DNA of 64,000 nt from contig NZ_CP041253.1 in assembly GCF_006575665.1 (NCBI RefSeq), positions 3,075,001 through 3,139,000 on the forward strand. Reading direction: 5' to 3'. The position numbers were made by a program, and so were the translations under genes. The notes beneath the pieces were generated by a model, which was not told the origin of the DNA, did not search any database, and was given only the letters and a program-made list of their open reading frames with translations. Below, piece by piece: positions 56,365 through 64,000 of this stretch (positions within the stretch are counted from its first letter, which is position 1; the number at the start of each line of letters is the position of its first letter). Origin of the DNA: Echinicola soli. GTDB lineage: Bacteria > Bacteroidota > Bacteroidia > Cytophagales > Cyclobacteriaceae.

Positions 56365-57177
56365 TTGAGTCCTTTTTTTTCAATAATAATTCCCACATTT
56401 AATAGGGCAACAGTTTTGAAGCAATCAGTTGATTCTGTTTTGTTTCAAACGTTTACTGATTTTGAACTAATAATTGTGGATGATGGGTCAGTAGACAACA
56501 CAGATAAAATAGTCACAAGTATAAAAGATTCACGAGTTGTCTATATTAAGAATACAAGGACAAAGGGTGCATGTGGAGCTAGAAATACAGGTGCAATTAA
56601 AGCAAAAGGAAAATGGTTGGCTTTTTTAGATTCTGATGATACTTGGGAGTGTGATAAATTGAAGAAGATGCACGAAAGATTGAGGTATATGGAGAAAGGA
56701 GCATGTTATTCCGGTTACTTTAGATTTAGAAATGGGATCAAGGAGAGTATAGTTGATGGGGTTTCAGGAGATCACCTAAAAGACTTATATTACTCTAATA
56801 TTGTAAGGGGCTTGTCATTATTTGTGGTGGATAAATTTAGTTTTTGGAAAATAAGTGGATTTGATGAATCATTTAGATCTAAGCAAGATTTAGATTTGTA
56901 TATTCGTCTTGCAAAACTTTTTCCTTTCGAATATATAAAAGAACCTCTAGTTACTTTTAATCCCTATTCCAACAATAGAATAACACTTGATTTATCTGCT
57001 AGACTTGAAGGGTATTTGGCGTTCCATGATAAATACTGGAAAGAAGTGCCATATGAGGCAAAAGAAAGACATTTGAAACTATTAATTCATTATAGTTTTC
57101 AAAAGAAGAATTATAGTAGGGCTATTAAGTTCTTTATGGAATGGTTAAAAATAAAATTCTTCAAATATAGTGGCTAA
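56365..57177 (+). CDS. Glycosyltransferase family 2
   Basis: 270 aa from a TTG at 56365. FFSIIIPTFNRATVLKQSV, LIIVDDGSVDNTD, AFLDSDDTWECDKL. The C-terminal part after ~200 residues is short for the family but not truncated. Overlaps the next start by 8 bp. Confidence 0.9.
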   Translation: MSPFFSIIIPTFNRATVLKQSVDSVLFQTFTDFELIIVDDGSVDNTDKIVTSIKDSRVVYIKNTRTKGACGARNTGAIKAKGKWLAFLDSDDTWECDKLKKMHERLRYMEKGACYSGYFRFRNGIKESIVDGVSGDHLKDLYYSNIVRGLSLFVVDKFSFWKISGFDESFRSKQDLDLYIRLAKLFPFEYIKEPLVTFNPYSNNRITLDLSARLEGYLAFHDKYWKEVPYEAKERHLKLLIHYSFQKKNYSRAIKFFMEWLKIKFFKYSG

Positions 57178-58825
57178 AATTACCGCCATTTACTTTACCT
57201 CCTCTACTAAAAAGGGAGTATACCATTCTGCGCTTGTACGTTTGTCAAAATGGACAGAAAGAGAGTTTTCTAATGCCCATAAGGTAAAAAGCTTCGAACA
57301 AGAAGACTCCTTCCATCAGGTAATAGGTTATGATGATTCACTAAGTGTTTCCTCTGAGTTTGGATTATTGGGTTTCGCAGAGAAAAAATGGAGGGAGGAA
57401 GGAAGCATTCCAGATGGGAATTATTTTATTTATCGCAAAAAACCAAGAGATCTAGAACTTTTATCCGACTTTTCAGCCTCAAGAACGATATGGTATGTTG
57501 CTCATTCAGACTTTTTTATATTCTCTTCAAGTCAGTTTGCTATTGTTCAATTTTTGGGGGACTTTAGCTTTAATAACTCCTTAGTCCCTTGGATGCTTAG
57601 TAGTGGAACGCTTGGCCCCTCCAATAGCTGGGATCGACGGTTGAAAATTTTACCTAGAAACACTTTGTTAAAGGTTGATTTTGAAAGTGGTCTAGTAAAG
57701 CTTAGGAAACTTGAAAAGCAATACAAATATGGCAAAGATCAATTACCTTCAGTAGAGAAGGTGTTGAGAGATAGTTTTACCAAAGTGGAAATAGGAAGTA
57801 AAAAAGTTGGACTTCTTCTATCAGGAGGATTGGAGAGTCGAATTTTACTTTATTTCATAGCCCTTCAGAAAAAGTTGAAAGCATATACTTGGACACTTAA
57901 AAAGTACTTAAGTGATCCTGAAAGTGATGTAAGTATTGCTAAAATGCTTTGCAAAATATTTGGGGTGGACCATGCTATTTTTTTGTTGGAAAACGGAGAA
58001 GTATCAAGCAATGATATTTTGGATCTCTTTATAAAATATGGAGAAGGTAGAATCGATCACTTGTCAGGGTATACAGACGGATTTAAGCTTTGGTTTGATT
58101 TTCAGCAAGCCGATGTAAAAGCAATTATTCGGGGTGATCATAATTTTGGCAGGTATAAATCCTATTCAGCAAGTATGAGTCGAAAGATTTTAGGATGTGA
58201 AGTGGTAGATGATTTTGAAAACATTCGCCAATTCTTGTTGAAAGAAGAAGGATTTGAAAATGAATTCGTCACTAAAAAAGAGAAAGAATCAATTTCCGAT
58301 TACTCCATCCGCTTAGGAGTGGATTTTAGGCATCAATATGTAAACAGTGCGTTGACTGATTTTAAATTAGCCTTTGTAGAAATCCACAATCCACTGTTGA
58401 ATAATAGTGTGTTGGAATATTCGATGGAAATTCCTTCCAAAGAAATGGAAGGAAAGCGAATCACCAAAGCCTTAATGAAACGTAAAATACCGGATGTTCC
58501 CTTTGCCAAAAAAACATCCATAGGAAACCTTGATTCCCTTTTGAAAGATCGATTTGAAAATGACATTAGAATTTTTCTTTCAAAGGTATCTGATGAAGAT
58601 TGGGCAAAAGTAGGGTTGAAGGAAAGGGAGGTGAAAAAGGTGTTGAATGGAGTAGAAAACAGAAATAAAGTCGATTTTAAAAAATGGAGTTTAGACATTA
58701 AGCAGCTTTTACCAAAGAAAATAAAGAAAATTCTTTCGCCTCTAAAGAGGGAAAAGGTTTCAACAATTCGCTTACTTTTTAGACTATACATAATCATGAC
58801 TGTTTTTCAACGGTTTGAAAAATGA
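57170..58825 (+). CDS. Asparagine-synthase-like protein without the glutaminase cysteine
   Basis: 551 aa from a GTG at 57170. The C-terminal synthetase domain begins at about residue 215 with the PPi-loop LLLSGGLESRILLYF (usual SGGLDS, here Glu replaces Asp). The N-terminal ~210 residues look like the Ntn glutamine-amidotransferase fold (SDFSASRTIWYVAHSD, FSSSQFAIVQFL), but the protein starts MAKITAIYF rather than with the catalytic MCGI Cys. So it probably uses free ammonia or another amine, or forms a different amide on the glycan. Such relatives are common in surface-polysaccharide clusters. Confidence 0.85.
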   Translation: MAKITAIYFTSSTKKGVYHSALVRLSKWTEREFSNAHKVKSFEQEDSFHQVIGYDDSLSVSSEFGLLGFAEKKWREEGSIPDGNYFIYRKKPRDLELLSDFSASRTIWYVAHSDFFIFSSSQFAIVQFLGDFSFNNSLVPWMLSSGTLGPSNSWDRRLKILPRNTLLKVDFESGLVKLRKLEKQYKYGKDQLPSVEKVLRDSFTKVEIGSKKVGLLLSGGLESRILLYFIALQKKLKAYTWTLKKYLSDPESDVSIAKMLCKIFGVDHAIFLLENGEVSSNDILDLFIKYGEGRIDHLSGYTDGFKLWFDFQQADVKAIIRGDHNFGRYKSYSASMSRKILGCEVVDDFENIRQFLLKEEGFENEFVTKKEKESISDYSIRLGVDFRHQYVNSALTDFKLAFVEIHNPLLNNSVLEYSMEIPSKEMEGKRITKALMKRKIPDVPFAKKTSIGNLDSLLKDRFENDIRIFLSKVSDEDWAKVGLKEREVKKVLNGVENRNKVDFKKWSLDIKQLLPKKIKKILSPLKREKVSTIRLLFRLYIIMTVFQRFEK

Positions 58826-58875
58826 AAACACGACATGCTGAATAATAGTAAGCCAATCTATTCTTTCAATAATAA

Positions 58876-60072
58876 ATGAAAATCCTCTTCGTCTTCGACA
58901 GCTTGACCAATGCCGGAACAGAAAATAGCTATCTGCAGCTTTTGCCTAGGTTTTCTAATAATGTCGAAGTTACGGTAGCCTATTTTTACGCAGACCATTG
59001 TTTGGCTGGGGAGTTTGAAGATGCAAATATACAAGTCCGATTTTTAGCTAACAGTGGGCGGTATGGTTTTGGTACGGGTGTTAAAAAACTCTTCAAACTG
59101 GTAAAGGAAGAAAAACCCGACTTGCTGGTCTCTTCACTTCTGCGTTCAAACCTGATAAGTAGAGTGGTTTCAAAAATATCAGGAGTTCCATTGGTGGGGA
59201 CTTTAGTCAGTGACAGCTACGGCAAAGTACGCTTGGACGACTTTCAGGGGAGACGACTTCTGAAATTTAAGTTGTTTTGGCAATTGGACAGGTGGACGGC
59301 AGGAATACCGATACAGTGGATTGCCAATTCCTCTTTCATTGCGGATGCCCATTGTAAAGCACTTGGGTTGGAACGAAATAAAATAGAGGTCATCTACAGA
59401 GGAAGGGAAGTCCCCCATCTTACATGGAGGGAATCCAATTCATCCAAGAATAATAGGATATCTTATGATTTTGTGAGCGTAGGCAGATTATTTAAAACCA
59501 AAGGCTGGACCGAACTCCTCGATGCATTTCACTTGGTTCTCCGAAAATATCCTAACTGCACCTTGACTATTTTTGGAGAAGGGCCGTTGCGTGCCAGTCT
59601 GGAAGAGAAGGTTATCGGGCTTGGGATAGGAGAGAAGGTTTTTTTGCCCGGTAATGTTCCGCAGGTTCAGGACAGGCTTTTTGACTATGACTGCTTTGTC
59701 TTCCCCTCTTGGTACGAGGGATTTTCAGGTGCATTAGTGGAGGCGATGATGGTGGGTATTCCCGTCATTGCATCAGATATTCCGATGAACCTAGAGGCAG
59801 TAACTCCTCATATAAATGCCCTGACTTTTCCTGTAAAGGATGCCGAGATGTTAGCAGCACAAATGAATTATGCCATGAACCATCCAGAAAAGATGGCAGA
59901 ACTGGGCAGGAATGCCCGCAAGGAAGCTATTGAGCGATTTGATATCGAGAAAATTGCGGAGGAGTATGAGGAAGTGTTGAAGCGGGTGTTAAAGACCTCA
60001 CCCAGCCTCTCCAAAAGGGAGAGGAATAAAGATGGCTGGAGGAAGTCGTCAGTTCCCCCTTTTAGGGGCTAG
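58876..60072 (+). CDS. Glycosyltransferase family 4 with a C-terminus made of repeat DNA
   Basis: 398 aa. GT-B fold: MKILFVFDSLTNAGTENSY, SVGRLFKTKGWTELLDAF, IFGEGPLRASLEE, and the donor site FPSWYEGFSGALVEAMMVG. The last ~25 residues (from LKTSPSLSKRERNKDGWRK on) are read from the first copy of the 178-bp repeat starting near 59996, and the stop TAG lies inside the repeat. The ancestral end was probably near VLKRVLK. This shows insertion of the repeat into the gene end. Confidence 0.9.
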   Translation: MKILFVFDSLTNAGTENSYLQLLPRFSNNVEVTVAYFYADHCLAGEFEDANIQVRFLANSGRYGFGTGVKKLFKLVKEEKPDLLVSSLLRSNLISRVVSKISGVPLVGTLVSDSYGKVRLDDFQGRRLLKFKLFWQLDRWTAGIPIQWIANSSFIADAHCKALGLERNKIEVIYRGREVPHLTWRESNSSKNNRISYDFVSVGRLFKTKGWTELLDAFHLVLRKYPNCTLTIFGEGPLRASLEEKVIGLGIGEKVFLPGNVPQVQDRLFDYDCFVFPSWYEGFSGALVEAMMVGIPVIASDIPMNLEAVTPHINALTFPVKDAEMLAAQMNYAMNHPEKMAELGRNARKEAIERFDIEKIAEEYEEVLKRVLKTSPSLSKRERNKDGWRKSSVPPFRG

Positions 60073-60795
60073 GGGGTAAATAAGACCTCAGCCAACCGTC
60101 TACCACCGCGGAAAGAGGATTCAAAGATGGTCGGGGTATAATATTGATTCTCCCTTATAGGGGGCAGAAGTACCTCACCCAGCCTCTCCAAAAGGGAGAG
60201 GGGTAAAGATGGCTGGAGGAAGTCGTCAGTTCCCCCTTTTAGGGGGCCAGGGGGTAAATAAGACCTCAGCCAACCGTCTACCACCGCGGAAAGAGGATTC
60301 AAAGATGGTCGGGGTATAATATTGATTCTCCCTTATAGGGGGCAGAAGTACCTCACCCAGCCTCTCCAAAAGGGAGAGGAGTAAAGATGGCTGGAGGAAG
60401 TCGTCAGTTCCCCCTTTTAGGGGGCTAGGGGGTAAATAAGACCTCAGCCAATCGTCTACCACCGCGGAGAGATGAGCCAAAGATGGTCGGGGTATATTGA
60501 TTCTCCCTTATAGGGGGCAGAAGTACCTCACCCAGCCTCTCCTAAAAGGAGAGGGGTAAAGATGGCTGGGGGAGGGCGTTAGTTCCCCCTTTTAGGGGGC
60601 TAGGGGGTAAATAAGACCTCAGCCAATCGTCTACCACCGCGGAGAGATGAGGCGAAGATGGTCGGGGTATAATATTGATTCTCCCTTATAGGGGGCAGAA
60701 GTACCTCATCCAGCCTCTCCAAAAGGGAGAGGGGTAAAGATGGCTGAAGGAAGTCGTCAGTTCCCCCTTTTAGGGGGCTAGGGGGTGAAAAGAGA
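59996..60795. repeat. Array A of the ~178-bp hairpin-rich repeat (about 4.5 copies)
   Basis: Copies begin (CCTCACCCAGCCTCTCC or a variant) at 59996, 60173, 60351, 60526 and 60704; period 175-178 bp. Each unit has three C/G hairpins: CCTCTCC-AAAA-GGGAGAGG, TCCCCCTTTTAGGGGGCTAGGGG, and TTCTCCCTTATAGGGGGCAGAA, plus a GGGGTATAATATTGATT segment and a CCACCGCGG block. Frames across it are repeat artefacts. Confidence 0.93.
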
Positions 60796-60818
60796 CTTGA
60801 GGGTATAATAAGATTGTT

Positions 60819-61187
60819 ATGCACGAGATGTATTTTGGAGCAAGTACTGAAATTAAACAACGGGCTAAGGAGTTGAGGGAAATGCTGACGCCTGCTGAGA
60901 AGGTTTTGTGGGAAGCACTGCAGAATAGAAAGCTCAATGGATTGAAATTTAGAAGGCAGCATCCTATAAGCAAGTTTATTGCAGATTTCTATTGCCATGA
61001 ATATCAGTTGGTAGTTGAGGTAGATGGTGAGGTGCATTTGGAGTTAGAACAGGTAGAAAGGGATGAGGGACGGACGTTTGAATTGGAAGAATTGGGCTTG
61101 AAAGTGATCAGGTTTACGAACAAGGAGGTTTTTTGTGACCTTGAGAACGTTTTGAAGAAGATCGTATCTGCTTGTGGCAATAAATGA
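60819..61187 (+). CDS. DUF559 (Vsr-like PD-(D/E)XK) endonuclease nested in the repeat arrays
   Basis: 122 aa. DUF559 motifs in order: MLTPAEKVLWEALQNRK, GLKFRRQHPISKFIADFY, the catalytic-core-like LVVEVDGEVH, then EGRTFELEELGLKVIRFTNKEV. The fold is that of very-short-patch repair endonucleases. The start lies 24 bp past the end of array A and the stop TGA is followed at once by the first copy of array B. The upstream GGGTATAATAAGATTG is a shortened form of the repeat's GGGGTATAATATTGATT. It stands alone inside a glycosyltransferase cluster, so it belongs to the repeat element rather than to the glycan pathway. Confidence 0.9.
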   Translation: MHEMYFGASTEIKQRAKELREMLTPAEKVLWEALQNRKLNGLKFRRQHPISKFIADFYCHEYQLVVEVDGEVHLELEQVERDEGRTFELEELGLKVIRFTNKEVFCDLENVLKKIVSACGNK

Positions 61188-61810
61188 CTCACCCAGCCTC
61201 TCCAAAAGGGAGAGGAGTAAAAATGGCTGGAGGAAGTCGTCAGTTCCCCCTTTTAGGGGGCTAGGGGGTAAATAAGACCTCAGCCAATCGTCTGCCACCG
61301 CGGAGAGATGAGCCAAAGATGGTCGGGGTATAATATTGATTCTCCCTTATAGGGGGCAGAAGTACCTCACCCAGCCTCTCCAAAAAGGAGAGGAATAAAG
61401 ATGGCTGGAGGAAGTCGTCAGTTCCCCCTTTTAGGGGGCTAGGGGGTAAATAAGACCTCAGCCAATCGTCTACCACCGCGGAGAGATGAGGCGAAGATGG
61501 TCGGGGTATAATATTGATTCTCCCTTTTAGGGGGCAGAAGTACCTCACCCAGCCTCTCCAAAAGGGAGAGGGTAAAGATGGCTGGAGGAGGGCGTTAGTT
61601 CCCCCTTTTAGGGGGCTAGGGGGTAAATAAGACCTCAGCCAATCGTCTGCCACCGCGGAGAGATGAGCCAAAGATGGTCGGGGTATAATATTGATTCTCC
61701 CTTTTAGGGGGCAGAAGTACCTCACCCAGCCTCTCCAAAAAGGAGAGAAGTAAAGATGGCTGGAGGAAGTTGTCAGTTCCCCCTTTTAGGGGGTTAGGGG
61801 GTAGAGAGGG
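61188..61810. repeat. Array B of the ~178-bp hairpin-rich repeat (about 3.5 copies)
   Basis: Copies begin at about 61188, 61365, 61543 and 61720, same orientation and unit as array A. Ends just before the next glycosyltransferase start at 61831. The first copy starts directly after the DUF559 stop. Confidence 0.93.
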
Positions 61811-61830
61811 CTAGCAGAAAATAACACTAA

Positions 61831-62964
61831 ATGAAAATACTGATCCTAGATACTTCACCGATCCGGAGGGGGGCGCAGGTTTTTGCGGCTGACTTGGGTG
61901 TGCGATGGAGGGAGATGGGGAATGATGTTCGGAAGGCGTACATGTACGAAGGCGAAAGGAATGCCAAACGAGTTCCTTTGTTTAGTGAGGACAGGGTCAT
62001 GCCGTTTTCGCCTCATAGTTTTTTTGAGAAGTTTCCTACGGTACAGCCTGGACTTTTGAGGCAGTTGAGAAAAATGGTGAATGAGTTTCAGCCTGATGTA
62101 TTGCTGCTGAATGGCTCCAGAACATTGAAGTATGGAGCTTTTTTGAAGCGGAGTGATAAGACTGATTTTGTCATGATCAGCAGGATAATCGATAACCCAG
62201 AATATTGGAATCCTAAAAGCATCATCAAGTCCTACTACAAAAATTGGGTAATTCCCGCTTTGGATGGCGCAGTGGGGGTGAGTGAGGCAAGCCTCGCAGC
62301 GATGAAAAGGCATTATGGATTTACCAAGCCGACCGGAGTGATCCATCGCTGCTTTGATGAAAGAAAATTTATAGATGCACCAGTAAAGATAGCTGCAAGA
62401 AAGCAGTTGGGATTGGAAGAGGAGGATGAAATTATCCTGTTTCTGGGAAGCTTTTCTGCCCAAAAGAGACCAGATCGGTTTTTAGAGATTGTCCATCATC
62501 TCAGCAAATCCCGCCCAAGGTTAAAAGCACTGATGGTAGGGGATGGAGAGCTTTTTCCAGGCTACCAAAAGCAGCTGGAGGAGCACCCGTCTATTCGCCA
62601 TTTTGGTTACCAAATTGATGTATCCCCTTTTTTGGCTGCCGCTGATATTTTGGTACTGACCAGTGATACGGAAGGATTGCCTGGTGTGGTGCTTGAGGCC
62701 GCTTATTTCGGAGTGCCCACGGTCAGCGCATTGGTAGGGGGGATTGAAGAATGCTTGCAGGATGGAGAATCAGGCTTCTTGGTGTACGAAGATCATATCA
62801 ACCAATTTTGTGAGAAAATAGACCATCTTTTTGAATACCCGGAGAAACGAAAATTGATGGGAACCCGGGCAAAAGAAATCGTTAGTAAAAAGTTTGTTTT
62901 GCAAAGGGCATCGGAACAATTTATAGACTTTTTTACCACAGTTATTAAAAAGTCCCGTCAGTGA
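61831..62964 (+). CDS. Glycosyltransferase family 4
   Basis: 377 aa. N-terminal MKILILDTSPIRRGAQVFA, then donor-side LFLGSFSAQKRPDRFLEI, LMVGDGELFPGY and LTSDTEGLPGVVLEAAYFG. Typical retaining GT-B enzyme of the surface-glycan cluster. Its start is 21 bp after the repeat array; stop overlaps the next start (GTGA). Confidence 0.92.
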   Translation: MKILILDTSPIRRGAQVFAADLGVRWREMGNDVRKAYMYEGERNAKRVPLFSEDRVMPFSPHSFFEKFPTVQPGLLRQLRKMVNEFQPDVLLLNGSRTLKYGAFLKRSDKTDFVMISRIIDNPEYWNPKSIIKSYYKNWVIPALDGAVGVSEASLAAMKRHYGFTKPTGVIHRCFDERKFIDAPVKIAARKQLGLEEEDEIILFLGSFSAQKRPDRFLEIVHHLSKSRPRLKALMVGDGELFPGYQKQLEEHPSIRHFGYQIDVSPFLAAADILVLTSDTEGLPGVVLEAAYFGVPTVSALVGGIEECLQDGESGFLVYEDHINQFCEKIDHLFEYPEKRKLMGTRAKEIVSKKFVLQRASEQFIDFFTTVIKKSRQ

Positions 62965-64000
62965 GTAATTCCCAAACCCGCATTCTCCACCTGATAAAAT
63001 CCCTAGGAAGGGGAGGTGCTGAAAAGCTGATCCCTGAAACGGCAGGTTTGCACGATAAGGATAAGTATGCTTTTTATTGCCTTTATTTCCATCATCGCCC
63101 GAATAGCCTTATCGATGAGCTGGAAGGGGTTGGTGTGAAAGTAAATTACCTTCCATCTTCCAATTTTGGATTCCCCTGGCTGATCAACAAAGTTGCTGAT
63201 TATGTCAAAAACCATCAAATTGACATCATCCACTGTCATTTGCCTTGGGCAGGAGTGTTAGGGAGATGTGTAGGTAGAATGACCGGAGTCAAGGTCGTTT
63301 ATACTGAGCATAATATGTGGGAAAGGTACCATCCACTTTCCAGATGGCTAAATAAGCGGACCTTTGGATGGCAACAGGGTGTGATTGCCGTTTCAGAAGA
63401 AGTTAGGGGAAGTGTTTTAAGACATTATAAACCGATCCTTAAAAGCCCTCTGATCAAGACCATACCAAATGCGGTCAATACGGGGAAATTCCAGAAAGAT
63501 TTGGGAGGAAGAGATAGGGTCCGCAATAGGTTTGGAATTCCTTACGATGCTCCCGTAATTGGTCAAGTGGCTGTCTTTAGGACCCAAAAAAGGCTGGACC
63601 GCTGGATAGCAGTGGCAAAGGAAATTGCCCAAATCCATCGCGATGTCCATTTTATTCTGGTTGGAGATGGGCCGGAAAGGGAGTTGGTTGAAAAGAGCAT
63701 TGGAAGAGGTGCTTTTGCCTCGAAGGTACATTTGTCAGGTGCACAGGAAAAGGTTGTTCCCTATCTTTCAGCCATGGATGTTTATATGATGACATCGGAA
63801 TTTGAGGGATTGCCCGTGGGGATGCTGGAGGCCATGTCCTGTGAGCTGCCTGTGCTGAGTACCAGGGTCGGAGGCATAGGGGAGGTGATAAACGATGGAG
63901 TGGAGGGCATGCTGTGCCCAAAAGACTATACAGAAAAGTTGGCTTTTGCCGCTTCAGCACTGCTGACTGATCGGCTAAGGCGTCAAGAAATGGGCAAGAT
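62961..64000 (+). CDS. Glycosyltransferase family 4 (3' end outside the window)
   Basis: Open from a GTG at 62961, in the GTGA overlap, to the last base (346 codons visible). Reads MSNSQTRILHLIKSLGRGG, then CHLPWAGVLGRCVGR, TEHNMWERYHPLSRW, AVFRTQKRLDRWIAV, LVGDGPEREL and the donor motif EFEGLPVGMLEAMSCELPV. GRGGAEKLI at the start is typical of GT4 enzymes. Truncated by the window only. Confidence 0.9.
   Translation, partial: MSNSQTRILHLIKSLGRGGAEKLIPETAGLHDKDKYAFYCLYFHHRPNSLIDELEGVGVKVNYLPSSNFGFPWLINKVADYVKNHQIDIIHCHLPWAGVLGRCVGRMTGVKVVYTEHNMWERYHPLSRWLNKRTFGWQQGVIAVSEEVRGSVLRHYKPILKSPLIKTIPNAVNTGKFQKDLGGRDRVRNRFGIPYDAPVIGQVAVFRTQKRLDRWIAVAKEIAQIHRDVHFILVGDGPERELVEKSIGRGAFASKVHLSGAQEKVVPYLSAMDVYMMTSEFEGLPVGMLEAMSCELPVLSTRVGGIGEVINDGVEGMLCPKDYTEKLAFAASALLTDRLRRQEMGK

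Noticed and set aside
59985..61725. Minus-strand frames with LRSYLPPSPLKGGTDD-like repeats
   Set aside because: Products of reading the 178-bp repeat on the other strand; no start context or family resemblance.
59996..61810. CRISPR array
   Set aside because: Units of ~178 bp are conserved throughout, without variable spacers; no cas genes.

Overview
The window looks like a chromosome segment of a marine-type Bacteroidota, most likely class Cytophagia, family Cyclobacteriaceae (Echinicola/Algoriphagus-like). This is inferred from gene content and signals, not from a database search. The signs are a SusC/SusD pair with an ECF sigma factor and FecR, DUF4136 lipoproteins, PhoX, bacteroidete-type promoters (TTTG-N19-TAnnTTTG) and few Shine-Dalgarno sequences.

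Layout. 1-1970: the 3' part of an IS21-family istB and a complete IS4-family element with a 9-bp target duplication. 2300-3800: an intact tRNA-Pro(GGG) on the minus strand, preceded in its own transcription direction by 11 tandem 108-110 bp units. Each unit carries the first 27 nt of the same tRNA plus a synthetic-looking hairpin. A good minus-strand promoter lies just outside the array and a terminator just after the tRNA. 3817-25984: housekeeping and accessory metabolism. This includes an aldo/keto reductase, metE under a cobalamin riboswitch, a LOV-like PAS protein without the photoactive cysteine, thioesterases, a PhoX phosphatase, a DnaQ/GIY-YIG fusion nuclease, bioB, an acyl-CoA ligase, M28 and M3 peptidases, and an AraC regulator. 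Between the M3 peptidase and the AraC gene is an odd class II tRNA-like gene with its own consensus promoter and terminator.

26840-33428: a run of exported and outer-membrane proteins with interleaved paralogues (two DUF4136 proteins, two related ~270-aa barrels), a BamA/TamA-like barrel and a HAD-phosphatase lipoprotein. 35269-44451: an ECF sigma/FecR/SusC/SusD locus whose two enzymes are a PHP-type phosphoesterase and an EEP-family phosphodiesterase rather than glycoside hydrolases. It therefore looks like a phosphodiester-scavenging system.

44874-64000: a surface-polysaccharide cluster of the ABC-transporter type. It has Wzm and Wzt, six GT2 and three GT4 glycosyltransferases, a GT11 fucosyltransferase, an epimerase, three methyltransferase-like proteins, an asparagine-synthase-like protein and a frameshifted cysC. 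Much of the middle is clearly AT-richer than the flanks. Between two GT4 genes lie two arrays of a ~178-bp hairpin-rich repeat with a DUF559 (Vsr-like) nuclease gene nested in phase between them. This is a candidate repeat-plus-nuclease element. The last glycosyltransferase runs off the window end.
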